Of a stretch of DNA of 64,000 bases, positions 62,927 to 64,000 are shown piece after piece. The notes beneath the pieces were generated by a model. That model did not search any database. It was not told where the DNA came from and worked only from the letters and a program-made list of their open reading frames with translations. A program made the position numbers and the translations under genes. The stretch comes from Tubiluchus corallicola (taxonomy: Eukaryota; Priapulida; Priapulimorpha; Priapulimorphida; Tubiluchidae), in assembly GCA_030141605.1 (NCBI GenBank), contig JAQGDQ010000407.1, positions 59,374 to 123,373 of the forward strand, read 5' to 3'. The first letter of the stretch is position 1. Each line of letters opens with the position of its first letter.

Positions 62927-64000
62927 CATTTCAAGTGAGGAACTGCAATGGCAAATTTATAAATTTGTGTAAAATTCATTATTAGTTTTGTAAAAAAATG
63001 TGTAGAAGTTTATTGCTAATTATGTAATAAATTCGTGAAATTATATAAAAACATGTGTTATAATTTCTACATTATTAGCTTTTAAGCTGAACGATACTGT
63101 CTATCATGGCGCATTCTAGGTTTTAAACAAGACTTCAGCAACTTTTCTTGCACAGTGCACTTCCATGATTCAGGCACATCTATGATTTTCACTGAGTTAT
63201 TTATTTCTAATAACTATTTACGATTAATTTTATTGAACAAAAAAATGGACGTTTGAACTGGACGGTAGTTTTCACCCTCACATTCCACTGCATTCAGTAG
63301 ATTCTAATTAGCAGATATCATCTGACGATTGTTTATCAAGTGACAGATTTTTAATTTTCCTTGAGCTTAATGAGTTGCATGTAATGACGTTATAAAGTAG
63401 GATCTAAAACTACCAAGTTTTATTATCGTTTCATTAATGCTTCCCAGATAATGAAATTTGTAACGGATATGACAGTAAATTTATTGCTTAATTTTTATAA
63501 AAATTTCTAATAAATCTAAGAAATGTTTACAAAGTTTTGTTCTTGCAAAAGAACTTGATGGCGAGTTTTTCAAATAAACAAAATGAACTTTATTTATTTT
63601 CGTCGTTTGCTATAAGCGTACAATCAGGAAACTAACACATTACCTGTAACTTGAGCTGCACAGTCACAATCAAAATTTTATTTATTTTTTTCCTTCAAGA
63701 CTATGCATTCCGCTGACGTCAACATTTTAAGTTATGGCGAATCGATTAGGTTTTTTCGAGATTCTCAAGCCGTTCGTACGACTAGGCTAACTAGGCAGTT
63801 GTCTAGGGCGCCATATTTGGCAGGGGCGCCAAATTCTGGAAATAATTCTTTAATATTTCAATTTTGTATAAGTAATAGCGTAGTGTATGTGTAATTCCTT
63901 AAGTGCACAATGAACTAGTTGTTCCTGTCGAAATATATGATTTATCGATATCAGAAAGTGTTTTCCCCTAGCAAAACACTCTATTTCTTCTTTATCTGCT
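62927..64000. other. Right end: probable prominin intron
   Basis: No further prominin exon could be proven. CTCAAGTTACAG followed by GTAATG near 63645 would have a suitable donor phase, but an in-frame stop lies close upstream, so at most a micro-exon is possible. The CTAGGGCGCC...GGGGCGCCAAAT stretch at 63805-63835 looks like a transposon end. Confidence 0.4.

Noticed and set aside
63630-63680. An additional upstream prominin exon ending at the GTAATG donor near 63645
   Set aside because: Donor phase would fit, but an in-frame stop lies just upstream and no convincing acceptor or homologous residues are visible.

Overview
The window is nuclear DNA of an animal. Its genes are split by GT-AG introns, they have TATA boxes and poly(A) signals, and one is recognisable as prominin and another as a collagen galactosyltransferase. 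The DNA is AT-rich and crowded with long microsatellites, small inverted-repeat DNA transposons (MITEs), non-LTR retrotransposon remains and 5S rRNA-derived SINE sequence. This suggests an invertebrate with a moderately expanded genome, probably marine, but I cannot name the phylum from sequence alone.

Layout: (1) 1-4.1 kb has no gene, only a piggyBac-like MITE. (2) 4.1-7.35 kb (+) is gene A, a secreted glycine-rich protein with a noncoding first exon and an intron that carries an RTE-type retrotransposon remnant flanked by a 12-bp target-site duplication. (3) 9.5-12.7 kb (-) is a decayed LINE lying directly behind the stop codon of an intronless collagen galactosyltransferase-like gene (12.7-14.4 kb, -). 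(4) 16.7-18.9 kb holds a second LINE fragment and a complete 5S-headed SINE. (5) 19.4-21.8 kb (-) is gene B, the convergent paralogue of gene A with the same promoter, leader, intron and 3' UTR design. (6) 22-30 kb is microsatellites, one copy of a 0.7-kb dispersed element and a perfect 220-bp palindrome. (7) 30.2-37.6 kb (+) is gene C, a 1,442-residue protein made of about 21 copies of a 58-residue repeat ending in one membrane anchor. (8) 37.6-43.6 kb has no gene, but holds two MITEs and the second, inverted copy of the 0.7-kb element. (9) 43.6-62.7 kb (-) is the 3' three quarters of a prominin gene, reconstructed exon by exon (16 coding exons with consistent phases). Its introns are full of minisatellites, microsatellites and MITEs. 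Its 5' exons (signal peptide, TM1, TM2) probably lie beyond the right edge.

The most interesting points are these. Genes A and B share an unknown C-terminal domain, and in both the 5' leader is complementary to the 3' UTR. Gene C has a concerted repeat array and two phase-compatible alternative first exons. One prominin 3' splice site is formed at the edge of a 460-bp trinucleotide array that contains no AG.
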